A stretch of DNA of 64,000 nucleotides from Rhinopomastus cyanomelas (Eukaryota > Chordata > Aves > Bucerotiformes > Rhinopomastidae): NCBI GenBank assembly GCA_013400115.1, contig VXBP01002355.1, positions 1 to 64,000 on the forward strand, given 5' to 3'. Positions 62,244 to 64,000 of the stretch are shown one piece after another. Each line of letters begins with the position of its first letter. The stretch's first letter is position 1. Under the pieces are notes generated by a model. That model was not told the DNA's origin and made no database searches. It saw only the letters and a program-made list of their open reading frames with translations. The position numbers and the translations under genes were made by a program.

Positions 62244-64000
62244 TAGAGGAATGCAAGACACTCATGTTGGGCCAACAGTATCTTCAGCCATTTCTGCTGC
62301 ATGCTAGAAGAGCAGTTCTGTGGTCAGGGCAAGGAGGGAATATATGGTCGTACCATACAGTTATACCACCAGATTTCATTGGAGTCCCAGACTAGTTTTA
62401 CTGCAGTCTGCAACAGGGAACAGCTCCAGTCTTTTTCCTTCTGTGAAAAAGGAGAACTAGAAAGTGAAGATGGCACAACTCAGTTCATTTATGAACATCA
62501 CAAAATCTGCTAGAGGCAGATCAGAGAAGCTCCTCTCAAAACCTGAGGGGCATTTGCTAATTCACATATTTTCCTTGTTTGTCCAATGAGCAGAACACAG
62601 TGGGGAGGCAAAACAGGAGAAATTATCCTTGATGTTTCCAAATCTCTAAACTTTCTAGACATTTGATATCTGACACCAGGATTGGACAGAAATGCACACA
62701 GAACAATGGAGTTGAATGGCTATAGGTGGAGGCTGTTTCCTACAGATCCTCATTCCAGCTGAAGCTGAGGCTCTGTACTGCCAACTGGAGAGCATCACAT
62801 TTCCTCATAATGCCTTATCAAGTTTTGTGCTGTCAAAATAACAGCTTCTACAGAAGTAACATTTGCCTGAGTATCTTTGTTCTTCTTTCTAAAAATTGAC
62901 TAAAAGCTCATAATCCTAACATGACGAAATATTTATAATAGTTTGTTTTATTTTGCACAGCAGGTATTGTTCAATTAGAGCATACTTTTTGCCACAGCAC
63001 ATATTTTATTGTATCTGAACCTGTATAAATATTCGTAAGCACATTTACCCAGTATTTTCTTGATTGCTCAGAAGTTTCTAAATTTGCCAGTCATTTTAAT
63101 TTAAAACTCTCTTAATTAGAGACTGTCAAATGGATGTTCTTACCTTACAGAGGGCATAACAGGAGCACAGCAACCAACATTATTGGAAAGAATTAAATTA
63201 ATAGGACAAAAATATATTTTTGAGTAATTGGAAAGAGGAAACGGAGCATCATCAAATCCTTCAATTCATTTAACAGAAATAGAGGGCACTCACTTTTGAC
63301 TCTGAAAGACAGAATCTTGTCTACATTTTAGGAAGCTTCTGCATATAGTACTGAACACAACGCTGAGTAACATCTAAGGAAAGCAGGTATTCAAAACTGC
63401 CCTTCCACTTCTCTCATGTGTGCAGGAACACCCCCACTCCCATCACTGACTGGTAGCCTGGAAAGAGCCAGCTCCAGCATAACAAAACACTATTTTGTGC
63501 TGTGAAAATGGCATTCTGCTGAGCACCCAGTGCTTTCTGACAAAACACACTGCTATCAAACTGCTCAAATGTACACTACAACCAGAAGGACAAAAGCTTT
63601 CCTGTGCTTCAAGGTTCTCAGAAGCAACACACAGTATGGGTACAGGTAATCCACATCCATATTCCTACATCCAAATGCCTTGCAAACATTTCCATCCGCT
63701 AAGGTAATGTGAGCACTACCTAGCACATTTTGATGCTTTCTATCAGTAGCAGCTCAGGTTACACCTAGATATGGCTAAATACAACTTTTGTAATCAAACA
63801 TGACCCTTTCCTTAACATTTTGCTGACTGGAACACGTAGGTGAGGGTGCAGGTTACATACATATAGCATACTGCAGCAGACACAGGTAACGGAGACACTG
63901 GTGAATTTTAAACCAAGTTTCAAGATACAGTAAAACTTAAGAGTGACAGGATGTGTTTATCCTTACAACAAAAGTTCAGAAAGTTCTTGTTATTAGTAAG
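62244..64000 (-). other. DCTD: DCTD intron (inferred), unique sequence
   Basis: AT-rich unique sequence to the window end. No DCTD exon, other gene or repeat is recognised. Confidence 0.55.

Noticed and set aside
1..64000. CRISPR array, prokaryotic operon, phage or tRNA/rRNA genes
   Set aside because: No regularly spaced direct repeats, no operon structure, and no tRNA or rRNA sequence was recognised. The window is vertebrate nuclear DNA.

Overview
The window is nuclear DNA from a bird. It holds GT-AG split vertebrate genes, and the dominant interspersed repeat is CR1, the main avian LINE; no prokaryotic-style gene layout is present. The CR1 copies fall into several subfamilies. I count about 17 copies or fragments, roughly a tenth of the window. 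This fits a CR1-rich neoavian lineage (woodpeckers and relatives would be an example), but the species call is inference.

Layout. From 1 to about 13.7 kb (plus strand) lie the last four coding exons and the 3' UTR of teneurin-3 (TENM3), a large synaptic adhesion protein. They encode part of the YD-repeat shell, the Rhs-core signature, the Tox-GHH-like C-terminal domain and the terminal TCAP peptide region. From 51.66 to at least 56.8 kb (minus strand) lie the last three coding exons and the 3' UTR of dCMP deaminase (DCTD). These exons include the zinc-binding HAE and PCNEC motifs. The 5' half of DCTD was not found and should lie beyond 64 kb, so 56.8-64 kb is read as DCTD intron. The two genes are convergent, in the same order as in human 4q35.

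The roughly 38 kb between them has no recognisable protein-coding gene. It holds CR1 copies in both orientations, several with internal deletions. It also has a CpG-dense island with a TATA box just upstream (20.76-21.12 kb), a GC-rich LTR-like or promoter-like unit (33.61-34.93 kb), and AT-rich unique stretches that may contain regulatory DNA.

The two genes are not known to work together: teneurin-3 acts at the cell surface in neuronal wiring, and DCTD acts in pyrimidine deoxynucleotide supply (dCMP to dUMP). Their adjacency is a matter of conserved synteny. No clearly new protein system was found. The most unusual items are an inverted CR1 pair inside the DCTD intron, recurrent internally deleted CR1 copies that keep an intact 3' tail (one fusing the endonuclease region in frame to the tail), and the two promoter-like GC-rich units in the intergenic region.
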